A DNA stretch of 64,000 nt from Bernardetia sp. MNP-M8 (GTDB taxonomy: Bacteria > Bacteroidota > Bacteroidia > Cytophagales > Bernardetiaceae). Shown here one piece after another: positions 43,666-52,280 of this stretch. The stretch's first letter is position 1; the number at the start of each line of letters is the position of its first letter. Under the pieces are notes generated by a model, which worked only from the letters and a program-made list of their open reading frames with translations, ran no database searches and had not been told where the DNA came from. The DNA lies in assembly GCF_037126285.1 (NCBI RefSeq), contig NZ_CP147012.1, forward strand, positions 3,990,676 to 4,054,675, written 5' to 3'. The translations under genes were made by a program, and so were the position numbers.

Positions 43666-44316
43666 ATGAGAAAAATATATATTCTTTTTCTTACTCTACT
43701 TTGCATAGCCTGTCAACACAAAAATACTAAGGTACTCACTAAAAATATGCCTTCGCCTCCGTCTTATAACCTAGAAGAACAGAAAGATATTTCTCTTTTT
43801 GTGAAACGTTTTTATATAAATAAAAAAGAACAAATCATTAAAAAACAAGAAAGAATAGAACTAACTGATACTATTCTAACTTACTCAGAGTATGCTCTAA
43901 ATACCTCTTCTTTATCTATGTACTACAGAAAAAATAATGACATAGGTTCAGAACATATCGAATTAATAAATGGGTATCCAATAGGAAACTATGAAGTAGC
44001 TTATGGCAAACAAATAGTTAGAATAGTACCCTATCAAAACAAGCAGTTAGAAGGTTTTTTAGAAGTTTATACTACTAATGATAGTTTATTATATAAGAGC
44101 ATTTTTTTGAAAGGCGAAGGATATTGGAAAGACTATTACTATAAACAAGGCACAATAAAGGAAGAAGGTTTGATAAGAAATAATTATAAATATGAGACAT
44201 GGAAGTATTATAACAAGACAGGAGAAGTAGATAGTATCAAAGTATATTCTCTTCAAGATGCAGTAGATATTCGGTATCCATATTGTCTTTTTAATAAAAA
44301 TGAGCCTTGTTTTTAG
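43666..44316 (+). CDS. Lipoprotein with MORN/YwqK-like repeats at the end of the array
   Basis: A 216-residue lipoprotein with signal MRKIYILFLTLLCIAC (lipobox LCIAC). It lacks the YYAYED and WFPPY hallmarks of the other array members. Its C-terminal half shows repeats like GYWKDYYYKQGTIKEEGLI and YETWKYYNKTGEVDSIKVY, which resemble the YwqK/MORN-variant repeats found in many immunity or antitoxin-like proteins. It follows an orphan effector tail exactly as the other lipoproteins do, so it is probably also an immunity gene but for a different partner toxin. Role is inferred from context. Confidence 0.65.
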   Translation: MRKIYILFLTLLCIACQHKNTKVLTKNMPSPPSYNLEEQKDISLFVKRFYINKKEQIIKKQERIELTDTILTYSEYALNTSSLSMYYRKNNDIGSEHIELINGYPIGNYEVAYGKQIVRIVPYQNKQLEGFLEVYTTNDSLLYKSIFLKGEGYWKDYYYKQGTIKEEGLIRNNYKYETWKYYNKTGEVDSIKVYSLQDAVDIRYPYCLFNKNEPCF

Positions 44317-44508
44317 CTTGAAAGATCAGAAATAAAAAATATTGAATGTGAAAGTATAAATCATATTTTCAAGCAACAGTTTTCTCTTTCATAGAGAGAT
44401 TTGCAAAACATTTATTCAAAGTTGTAATATTGCCACAGTAAACGCTACATATCTAGTATGTATTTTTGTGTTTAAAATAATAATCTATATTATTTAGTAT
44501 AAATATTT

Positions 44509-45762
44509 ATGAACTTCTCTCTGTGGTTAGAAAGTCTTTCAATGGCATTGGGAGCATTGAAAAGTAATTTGTTACGAACTCTGCTTTCTCTTTTAGGTGT
44601 AACAATTGGCATTTTTGCCATTATTGGTGTGCTTACTTTTGTGGATGCTTTAGAAAAAGGAATTAAAGGCAGTTTGTCTTTTTTGGGAGAAAGTGTTATT
44701 TATGTACAAAAAATGCCTTGGATTTTTGCTTCAGATTATCCGTGGTGGAAATATATAAATCGTCCAGATCCAAGTATGGATGAGTTTCGGTTCTTAGAAA
44801 AAAATCTAACACAAGCACAAGCTGTTTCTGTCTTTGCTATTCGTTCAGGTTTTACAGCTAAATACAAAAAAAATAGTCTTTCGGGTTTAGTGGTTCAAGG
44901 AATTACGTTTCAACATAATATTGTAAGTGATATTCCTATTGAATATGGTCGTTATTTTACGCAAATTGAAGTAGATAGAGCTGTTGAAGTGGTTATTTTG
45001 GGAAATACAGTTGCAAAAGATTTGTTTGGAAATGAAAACGTAGAAAGTGCTATTGATAAAATAATTAAACTAAAGGGCAGAAAGTTTAGAGTTATAGGAA
45101 TTCTCAAAAAACAAGGTGATAATCTACTAGATGCTCCCAGTAATGATAATATTACCCTAATGCCTTATTATACACTAACCAAAATGATTCCTGAAGGAAA
45201 AACAGGAATAAAACCCTCTATTTCTATAAAAGGATTTGATGACGATAAAGATTTACAGAATGTAGAAGGAGAAATTACAGGACTTTTACGAATAAAACGA
45301 GGATTACGACCCAAACAAGAAGAAAACTTTGCTTTAAATAGACCAGAACAGTTTGCCGTTTTCTTAGATGGTGTAATTGGCATTCTTACGCTTGCAGGTT
45401 GGGCTATTGGTTTCTTTTCAATTTTAGTAGGAGGTTTTGGAATTGCAAATATTATGTTTGTTTCTGTAAAAGAACGCACCTCTCTTATTGGCGTTCAGAA
45501 AGCCTTAGGAGCAAAAAAAGGATTTATTCTATGGCAATTTTTATTAGAAGCCATTTTACTCTGTATTATTGGAGGAATTGGAGGACTTATTTTGGTTTCT
45601 TTTCTTTCTTTGTTTTCTAGTGATACTTTCATAATTTCTCTATCTATCAAAAATATGATTTTGGGAGTCAGTGTAGCTACTATAATCGGAATCATTGCTG
45701 GAATTATCCCTGCTATTTTGGCTGCTCGTTTAGATCCTGTTGAAGCCATGCGCTCAGTTTAG
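44509..45762 (+). CDS. MacB/FtsX-type ABC transporter permease
   Basis: 417 residues with the MacB topology: one N-terminal membrane helix (about 20-45, LLRTLLSLLGVTIGIFAIIGV), a periplasmic domain to about residue 285, and three C-terminal helices (WAIGFFSILVGGFGIANIMFV onward). It ends in the family motif PAILAARLDPVEAMRSV. Such permeases couple a cytoplasmic ATPase to periplasmic work such as lipoprotein or toxin extrusion. No ATPase is adjacent. TATTTTTG at 44461-44468 is an exact -7 box, but there is no clear -33 partner. Confidence 0.9.
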   Translation: MNFSLWLESLSMALGALKSNLLRTLLSLLGVTIGIFAIIGVLTFVDALEKGIKGSLSFLGESVIYVQKMPWIFASDYPWWKYINRPDPSMDEFRFLEKNLTQAQAVSVFAIRSGFTAKYKKNSLSGLVVQGITFQHNIVSDIPIEYGRYFTQIEVDRAVEVVILGNTVAKDLFGNENVESAIDKIIKLKGRKFRVIGILKKQGDNLLDAPSNDNITLMPYYTLTKMIPEGKTGIKPSISIKGFDDDKDLQNVEGEITGLLRIKRGLRPKQEENFALNRPEQFAVFLDGVIGILTLAGWAIGFFSILVGGFGIANIMFVSVKERTSLIGVQKALGAKKGFILWQFLLEAILLCIIGGIGGLILVSFLSLFSSDTFIISLSIKNMILGVSVATIIGIIAGIIPAILAARLDPVEAMRSV

Positions 45763-45820
45763 GGTTAATTATAAACAAAAAAAGACTTTTCTACCAAGAA
45801 TTTTAAGGTTTATTGAACCT

Positions 45821-45848
45821 ATGCTAAAAGTAATAGCATTTTTTTTTT
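45821..45848 (+). terminator. Weak-stem terminator after the permease
   Basis: ATGCTA (45821-45826) pairs with TAGCAT (45834-45839) around AAAGTAA, followed by ten T. The T run abuts the next gene's -7 box. Confidence 0.5.
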
Positions 45849-45855
45849 ACCTTTG
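45848..45855 (+). promoter_or_regulatory. -7 box of the S46 peptidase gene
   Basis: TACCTTTG is an exact TAnnTTTG match, 99 bases before the ATG. No TTTG is seen at the right distance upstream, where the terminator hairpin lies instead. Confidence 0.4.
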
Positions 45856-45953
45856 TAAATTATTCATATTCAAAACTACTGATTTCTTTTTTAGTAAAAA
45901 ATCAAATACATAATTTATATTCATTCCCTTATCTTAAAAATTAAACACACATA

Positions 45954-48158
45954 ATGTACAAACCTAATTTAAAAATTAGTCTACAAATTTCCACTTTCAT
46001 TTTAGCATTTGTTATGCTGGCAGGTTATACTCGTGCTGATGAAGGTATGTGGTTGCCTATGCTTGTAAAACGCTTGAATGAAGCTGATATGAAAGCAAAT
46101 GGACTAAAATTGACAGCCGAAGAAATTTATAGTGTAAATAATTCAAGTCTAAAAGATGCTATTTTTGGATTGGGTTATGGTGATCCTTCTTGGAACTTCT
46201 GTACTTCAGAAGCAATCTCTTCAAAAGGACTTTTGCTTACAAATCATCACTGTGCTTTTGATATGATTCAGAATCATAGTACAGTAGATAATGATTATTT
46301 GACAGATGGTTTTTGGGCAAAATCTCTTGCTGAAGAACTTCCAAACCCAGGAATTACAGCTTCTGTTTTAGTAAAAATGGAAGATGTAACAGAACGTGTA
46401 AAAAAAGCTCTTGATGGACTTAGTTTAGATGACCAAGCTCAAAAATTAGAAGAAATCAAAGCTGAAATTATTGCAGAACATACAAAAGACACACATTATA
46501 AAGGATACATCAAAGACTTTTTCTATGGAAATGAGTATTATCTTTTTGTGTCAGAAGTATTTTTAGATGTTCGTTTGGTAGGTGCGCCTCCTTCATCAAT
46601 TGGAAAGTTTGGTGGTGATACAGATAACTGGATGTGGCCTCGTCACACAGGTGATTTTTCTTTACTTCGTGTGTATGCTGGTAAAGATGGAAAACCTGCT
46701 GAATATTCTACTGAAAATGTTCCTTTGCAACCAAAACATTCTTTACCTGTCTCTATGAAAGGAGTAGAACAAGGTGATTTTGCTATGGTATTTGGTTTCC
46801 CAGGTAGTACACAGCGTTTCAAAACTTCTTATGGTCTTGATGTGGATTATGCTGTTACAAACCCAGCTCGTATAAAATTACGTGAAAGCAGACTTTCACT
46901 CATGAAAGAGCAAATGGACGTAGATGCAGCTACACGTATTGCCTATGCTTCAAAATATGCTTCAATCAGTAATTATTACAAATATTTTATCGGACAAAAT
47001 GCAGGATTAAAACGTCTCAAAACTATCGATAAAAAACGTAAAGAAGAAAAAGAATATCAAACTTGGGCAGATGCTTCTGGTAATGAGGCCTATAGCACAG
47101 CTCTTTCTCGTTTAGATAAAGCATATAGTAGTGCTGTTGATTATTCGCTTTGGTCAGCTTATTGGCAGGAAGCTTTCTTCGGAAGTGAAATCATTGAGTT
47201 TGGAGCAAGTTTTCTTCAATTACAAAGAACTCTAGCAACAGGAGTAAATGAAGAAAATCAAGAACAAGTAGATGAAATGATTGCAAAATTGAAAGAAGCA
47301 ACAAAAGAACATTTCAAAGAATACAATGCAACTGTGGATAAAAATGTTACTGGAGCTTTATTGGGAATGTTTTATAAAGATATAGACAAAAAATATCACC
47401 CAGAAATATTTGCAAGAATAGCTGGCGAAAATGGAGAAGACTTCAATAAATATGCTAATGTGATTTTTGAAAACTCTGCTTTTGCAACAGAAGAAAAAAC
47501 AATGAAGTTTTTGGAAAATCCAAATGGAGAAGTTTTGGAAAAAGATCCAGTTATGCAGCTTATTACTTCAGTGGTAGAAACATATTATACAAAGGTAAGA
47601 CCACAACTAATGGTTTCAAATGAAGAGATTGCTTCTGCTATGAAAGATTATGTAGCTGGTCTTTTGGTTAAAAATAAAGACAAAACATATTACCCTGATG
47701 CAAATTCATCTCTTCGTCTTTCTTATGGAAATGTAAAAGATTATTCTCCAAAAGATGGAGTAAAATATCAGTATTTTACAACATTAGAAGGAGTTGCTGA
47801 AAAGTATGTCCCTAATGATGATGAGTTTGATGCTCCTAAAGCTCTATTAGAAATGCAAATGTCTAAAGAATATGGAAAATATGCAGATAAAGATGGAACA
47901 CTTCATGTTGGTTTTATTACAAACAATGACATCACAGGAGGAAACTCTGGAAGTCCTGTAATTAATGGAAATGGAGAACTTATCGGTCTTGCTTTTGATG
48001 GAAACTGGGAAGCCATGACAGGTGATTTAGTTTTTGATGAGCAGTATAAACGTTGTATCAATGTAGATATTCGTTATGTACTTTTTTGTATTGATAAATT
48101 AGCTGGTGCTTCTCGTCTTATTGATGAAATGAATCTAGTTACTAAAAAAAGTAAATAA
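45954..48158 (+). CDS. S46 family dipeptidyl-peptidase (DPP7-type specificity predicted)
   Basis: A 734-residue periplasmic serine exopeptidase that removes dipeptides from peptide N-termini. The signal peptide is at residues 1-28 (cleavage near YTRA). The catalytic His is in TNHHCAFDMIQNHS, the Asp in GGDTDNWMWPRHTGDF, and the Ser in TGGNSGSPVI. Eighteen residues after the catalytic Ser the sequence reads AFDGNWE. In characterised S46 enzymes Gly at this S1 position marks DPP7 (hydrophobic P1) and Arg marks DPP11 (Asp/Glu P1), so DPP7-like preference is inferred. It is monocistronic with a strong terminator. In Bacteroidota these enzymes feed amino-acid catabolism. Confidence 0.93.
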   Translation: MYKPNLKISLQISTFILAFVMLAGYTRADEGMWLPMLVKRLNEADMKANGLKLTAEEIYSVNNSSLKDAIFGLGYGDPSWNFCTSEAISSKGLLLTNHHCAFDMIQNHSTVDNDYLTDGFWAKSLAEELPNPGITASVLVKMEDVTERVKKALDGLSLDDQAQKLEEIKAEIIAEHTKDTHYKGYIKDFFYGNEYYLFVSEVFLDVRLVGAPPSSIGKFGGDTDNWMWPRHTGDFSLLRVYAGKDGKPAEYSTENVPLQPKHSLPVSMKGVEQGDFAMVFGFPGSTQRFKTSYGLDVDYAVTNPARIKLRESRLSLMKEQMDVDAATRIAYASKYASISNYYKYFIGQNAGLKRLKTIDKKRKEEKEYQTWADASGNEAYSTALSRLDKAYSSAVDYSLWSAYWQEAFFGSEIIEFGASFLQLQRTLATGVNEENQEQVDEMIAKLKEATKEHFKEYNATVDKNVTGALLGMFYKDIDKKYHPEIFARIAGENGEDFNKYANVIFENSAFATEEKTMKFLENPNGEVLEKDPVMQLITSVVETYYTKVRPQLMVSNEEIASAMKDYVAGLLVKNKDKTYYPDANSSLRLSYGNVKDYSPKDGVKYQYFTTLEGVAEKYVPNDDEFDAPKALLEMQMSKEYGKYADKDGTLHVGFITNNDITGGNSGSPVINGNGELIGLAFDGNWEAMTGDLVFDEQYKRCINVDIRYVLFCIDKLAGASRLIDEMNLVTKKSK

Positions 48159-48206
48159 ATGAGCTTAGATTTTTTCCTAAATCTTTTTTAGATTTACTTA
48201 TTTACA

Positions 48207-48242
48207 AAAAAAGACGATGCTAATTTTGGCATCGTCTTTTTT
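48207..48242. terminator. Strong bidirectional terminator
   Basis: AAAAAAGACGATGC (48207-48220) pairs perfectly with GCATCGTCTTTTTT (48229-48242). It serves both the peptidase gene and the convergent outer-membrane gene. Confidence 0.9.
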
Positions 48243-48303
48243 GTTTTCTAGCATTATAAAATGCTATCTAATTTTCAATTGGGTTAAAAATACTTGCTTA
48301 GTT

Positions 48304-49902
48304 TTAAAACTTAAAACGTAGAAAGCCGAGTGCAAATGAAATATTGTTTCCACCACCTTCTATATCTCCAATAAAGGATGAAATATCTTGTGTACTAAAT
48401 CCTGCCTCATAATGTCCTCTTCGTGCATGATAGGTTAAGCCAAAAGGAATATTAAGATTAAAATCTTGATTTCCTCCTGTACTTAGTCCTGAAGAAATTG
48501 TCAGTAATTTGTTTATACGAAGATCGCCACCAATAGCATATAAATTACTCGCTAAACTACCAGGAGCATCTATATTAAGAGGTACAACTACATCAAAGCC
48601 TAAATGAGCTGTTTTGAAAAATTCATAACTTCCTCCTACACGCAACATAGCAGGCAATTCATCATCAAATTTTTCGCTGCCTTCCCAAGATAAAGCAGAA
48701 CCTTCTCCTCCAAGTTGAAATGTTTCAGGAGAGTAGGCAATAAAATTGTAGTTATCAAAACCTGTTCCTTGTGTTTGTGCTAAGATTCCGTCAGTAATAT
48801 TATATACATTTCCTGTCCAAGACATTTTTCCATAATTAATAAGAGAAGCACCTAGATATAAATTTCTTTTAATAACTATATTAAGACCTAAATCAATTCC
48901 GTAACCATTGCCAATAGGTTTGGGTAAAGCAAAACGAGCAAAACCATTTTTAGGTTGATAGCCAACATTAGTTGGGCTAGGAATATCAAAACCTTCTATC
49001 GGAAAAGAAGGCGATAAAGCAATGGTTTCACCAATAAAGACATTATTTTGTGACTCCAAATCTATAAGTGTAATACCACTAATATAACGTACTCCCAAAC
49101 CAGCAAACACTTGGACATTATAACTATCCACTATTTTTTTTCCGTACGCAAAGTTATACTCTCTTGTCCAAAGCATCTGAATAGTAGAATTATTCATAAC
49201 TTCACCATAGGTTTGTGATTCGCTTTCTGGACGAAAACCAAAAACAACTTGATCTCTTATATCTTGAGATAAATCTTGGCTATTGGAAATAGTTTGTCCA
49301 TTTGATAGCAAAAGATTCGTAAAATAAGAAGCATTTTGCCCCAAAAATAAAATTTCACTAAGCGTAGAATTAGTTTTACTATAAAAATCTAATCGATCAC
49401 GGATGCTAAATGCAAAACCACCTAGTTTTTCAGAACTAACATGCATTCCAAATAAAGTAGCATTGATAGTAGTTGAAAGAGAAGCATCGGGCAAATCTTT
49501 TGCAGCTTTTTGTTTCTCAGCATAAGTAAGTTGATAGTTGTTTCCATTATTAAAAGCTTTAGGAAAATAGCTCTTCAAAATCTGACTAAATGTTACGTTT
49601 TCTGTATAAAAACCAATATTCCCCTCTAAAAAGCCAAATGTAATTTTGGGATCTCTAAAACTTTTACGAATAGCTAAATTAGCAGGATTAACGCCAATAG
49701 CTTGATAGTCAGTTGCAAAAGTAGTAGCTACTCCTCCTCGTCCTGTTACTCCATAGGAAGTGAGTTCTTGTCCAAAAAGAGTTGTATTTGCCAGAAAAAA
49801 TAAAATAAGTATAAAAAATACTTGTTTTACTACAACTGTATGGAATAAATTATTAAAATTTAAAATTTTAGAAAATCTTTGTAGTAGATAAGTTGATTTC
49901 AT
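48304..49902 (-). CDS. DUF5723-like outer-membrane beta-barrel protein
   Basis: 532 residues with a signal peptide (hydrophobic VFFILILFFLANTTLFGQ, residues about 28-45) and then ELTSYGVTGRGGVATTFATDYQAIGVNPANL. The GVNPANL turn is the hallmark of FadL/PorV-like and DUF5723 barrels in this phylum. The rest alternates amphipathic strands and ends in a phenylalanine (ALGFLRFKF), as outer-membrane barrels do. The substrate is unknown. It stands alone, convergent with the S46 peptidase. The true start could be slightly downstream, but the first Met gives a long n-region that is still acceptable. Confidence 0.75.
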   Translation of the reverse strand: MKSTYLLQRFSKILNFNNLFHTVVVKQVFFILILFFLANTTLFGQELTSYGVTGRGGVATTFATDYQAIGVNPANLAIRKSFRDPKITFGFLEGNIGFYTENVTFSQILKSYFPKAFNNGNNYQLTYAEKQKAAKDLPDASLSTTINATLFGMHVSSEKLGGFAFSIRDRLDFYSKTNSTLSEILFLGQNASYFTNLLLSNGQTISNSQDLSQDIRDQVVFGFRPESESQTYGEVMNNSTIQMLWTREYNFAYGKKIVDSYNVQVFAGLGVRYISGITLIDLESQNNVFIGETIALSPSFPIEGFDIPSPTNVGYQPKNGFARFALPKPIGNGYGIDLGLNIVIKRNLYLGASLINYGKMSWTGNVYNITDGILAQTQGTGFDNYNFIAYSPETFQLGGEGSALSWEGSEKFDDELPAMLRVGGSYEFFKTAHLGFDVVVPLNIDAPGSLASNLYAIGGDLRINKLLTISSGLSTGGNQDFNLNIPFGLTYHARRGHYEAGFSTQDISSFIGDIEGGGNNISFALGFLRFKF

Positions 49903-50122
49903 TTATTTGTTGATTAAAATCTTTAACTAAAATCCTAAATGCTATATTAAGATTGATAGACAGAAGTACAGATAAAAGATATTAAGACAGAAAATAGCAT
50001 CTTGTTTTGCAATTAGTACCAAAAATTACTTAGATTCTCTCAAACAAACAACTTTATTGAAATTTTAATTTTTTATTTTAGAATATACTATAATTTTACT
50101 GTCATTAAATAGACTTATTCCT

Positions 50123-51361
50123 ATGTCAAAACTAATTATGAAAAATATTTATCATAGTATCGGACTTATGTCTGGTACTTCATTAGATGGACTTGATATT
50201 GCACTTTGCCAGTTTGAAAATCAGATAAAAAATAACCTTTCCTTATGGAACTACAAAATTATCAAAACAGAATTTATAGAATATGACCAAATTTGGAAAC
50301 AAAAATTACAAAATGCACATCTTCTCTCAGCCTTAGAACTTAAAAGATTAGAAACAGAATGGACACATTTTTTAATAGAAAATATAAATAAATTTGTTTT
50401 GCAAAGTGAGGGTTTTGATTTGTCTTCTTTAGATTGTATTTCTTCACACGGACATACTATTTTTCATCAGCCATTGATAAAGAATGATAGAAGAAATCAA
50501 GTGAGTGAAGAATTTGGTTTTACATTTCAAATAGGAAATGGAGCTATGTTAGCAGCAAAAACTGGTTTCACAATAGTCTGTGATTTTCGCCAAACAGATG
50601 TTGCTTTAGGTGGACAAGGTGCGCCACTTGTTCCGATAGGTGATGAGCTTCTTTTTTCTGATTATGATTTTTGTCTGAATTTGGGAGGAATAGCAAATGT
50701 TTCTTTTAATAAGAATAGCAATGAGCATGAAAAGAGTATAAATTCTCGTTTTGCTTTCGATATCTGTCCTTGTAATATGGTGCTAAATTATCTTTCGAAC
50801 AAAATAGGTTTTGAGTATGATAAAGGAGGAAATTTAGCAAAAGAAGGAAAAATCAATGAAAAAGCACTTCAAAAGTTAAATGCGTTAGATTTTTATAAAG
50901 AGGATTATCCTAAATCTTTGGGTAGAGAGTGGGTAGAAGAGTTTGTCTTTCCTTTATTAGAATCACAAATTTCAAATACAAACAAAATAGAAGAGATAAT
51001 AATTAAAGATTTATTACATACTTGTACCTATCATTCAGCTTTCCAAATTGCAGAAAGCATCAAAAAAATTGAGTTAAACAGCCTATCAAAATCAAAAAAG
51101 AAAGTATTGATTACAGGAGGAGGAGCTTATAATGATTTATTAATCAGTTATTTGGAGCAATTATTACCAAAAATTGAAATAGTGAAAGGAGATAAAACAC
51201 TTATCGCTTACAAAGAAGCTCTAATTTTTGCCTTTTTGGGAGTTTTGAGGTTGAGAGAAGAAACAAATACATTAGCCTCAGTTACAGGAGCAACAAAAAA
51301 TAGTTGTGGAGGAAGTATTTATTTAGGAGAATCAGAACTACCTATGCTTTCTGGAGTATGA
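50123..51361 (+). CDS. anmK: Anhydro-N-acetylmuramic acid kinase
   Basis: This enzyme recycles cell-wall anhydro-MurNAc to MurNAc-6-phosphate. The 412-residue length is slightly above the family norm of 370-390. The N-terminal ATP-binding motif is IGLMSGTSLDGLDIAL. Further blocks are SSHGHTIFHQP (catalytic region), DFRQTDVALGGQGAPLVP, LNLGGIANVSF, and VLITGGGAYNDLL. An alternative start at the second Met (residue 6) is equally good. The 3' end overlaps a small gene on the opposite strand by 43 bases. Confidence 0.95.
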   Translation: MSKLIMKNIYHSIGLMSGTSLDGLDIALCQFENQIKNNLSLWNYKIIKTEFIEYDQIWKQKLQNAHLLSALELKRLETEWTHFLIENINKFVLQSEGFDLSSLDCISSHGHTIFHQPLIKNDRRNQVSEEFGFTFQIGNGAMLAAKTGFTIVCDFRQTDVALGGQGAPLVPIGDELLFSDYDFCLNLGGIANVSFNKNSNEHEKSINSRFAFDICPCNMVLNYLSNKIGFEYDKGGNLAKEGKINEKALQKLNALDFYKEDYPKSLGREWVEEFVFPLLESQISNTNKIEEIIIKDLLHTCTYHSAFQIAESIKKIELNSLSKSKKKVLITGGGAYNDLLISYLEQLLPKIEIVKGDKTLIAYKEALIFAFLGVLRLREETNTLASVTGATKNSCGGSIYLGESELPMLSGV

Positions 51362-51564
51362 ATAACAGGCTGAGAAACAGTTTGAATCATATAGTTTTTC
51401 GGTTCAGAATTTTTGGTATGAATAAGTTTATCAGAAGAATTTTCAGTTTCTTGTCTTTCTTGTACCTTCATAAAAAGAGCAAAAATAAACAAAGGTAATA
51501 TTACAAGAGCTGACCATTGCAAAGCTGTAAGTTTGAATTTTCTTTTGATATTAGAATGATTCAT
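51319..51564 (-). CDS. Small membrane protein convergent with anmK
   Basis: 81 residues from ATG at 51564 (MNHSNIKRKFKLTALQWSAL). It has one membrane helix (LQWSALVILPLFIFALFMKV) after a short basic segment, then a polar tail (about 45 residues). The topology would place the tail in the periplasm. It is not recognised. Its last 43 bases overlap the end of anmK on the other strand, which makes it weaker, but the basic-hydrophobic-polar layout is unlikely by chance. The gap from here to parE holds the MITE-like element and otherwise nothing visible. Confidence 0.45.
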   Translation of the reverse strand: MNHSNIKRKFKLTALQWSALVILPLFIFALFMKVQERQETENSSDKLIHTKNSEPKNYMIQTVSQPVIHTPESIGSSDSPK

Positions 51565-51881
51565 TATAATTATTTTTTGTGTTAGTTGTGTATTTTGTTT
51601 TAACAATCAACAGTTTTAAAATCTTTTTTGTTAAAAATTACTCAAAAAAATAGATTTCAAGCAAAATAATAATCAATAAGTTTTATTTGTGTGGTAGGTT
51701 GTTAATACAAATTTAAGTGTTTTATTTGAGAATAAAAATTACATTGTGTTTTTTGAGTGGTTTTTCGGTCAAATTAATTTTCTGACTGATGAAATTTTTA
51801 ATTTAGGTTTGAATCTATTACTCTAAGCACGAAATTTTTTATGAAAAGTAGTTGTCTTAAATTGGTTTTCTACATAAAAGG

Positions 51882-51991
51882 TCATCACGGTTATTTTTGT
51901 ATAACAGTCTGGAAGACTGTTGAATTTGATAAAATACTGTTTCTGATGTTCAGACTGGAAGTCTGAACTACCTTAATATAAACCGTGATAA
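51882..51991. mobile_element. MITE-like element with ATCACGGTT termini, copy B
   Basis: The termini TCATCACGGTTA (51882-51893) and AACCGTGATAA (51981-51991) match those of the element at 17178-17308. The interior is different: AACAGTCT-GGA-AGACTGTT (51903-51921) and GTTCAGACT-GGA-AGTCTGAAC (51948-51968) are two small palindromes sharing the GGA loop. Confidence 0.65.
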
Positions 51992-52280
51992 GTTCTATGG
52001 AATAAAAATTATAAGACCATTTTTATTTGAATTTGTTTTTGTATAGACAAGTAGAATCAGTCTAAAACTTATTACTAAATAAATTAAATTTGCTTTTTGC
52101 TAAATTAATTAGCATTTTTGTAAAGGAATTTAAGAATATTTTTTTTAAATCTGATTTTACTCAAAAATTAATCATCTTTGCAAAGTATTTGATTTATTAA
52201 GTAAAAAAGAGATTTTATTCTCTTCTAACAAGAATAAATATAACAAACTAAAGATAAAATATAGAAATTTATATATAAAT

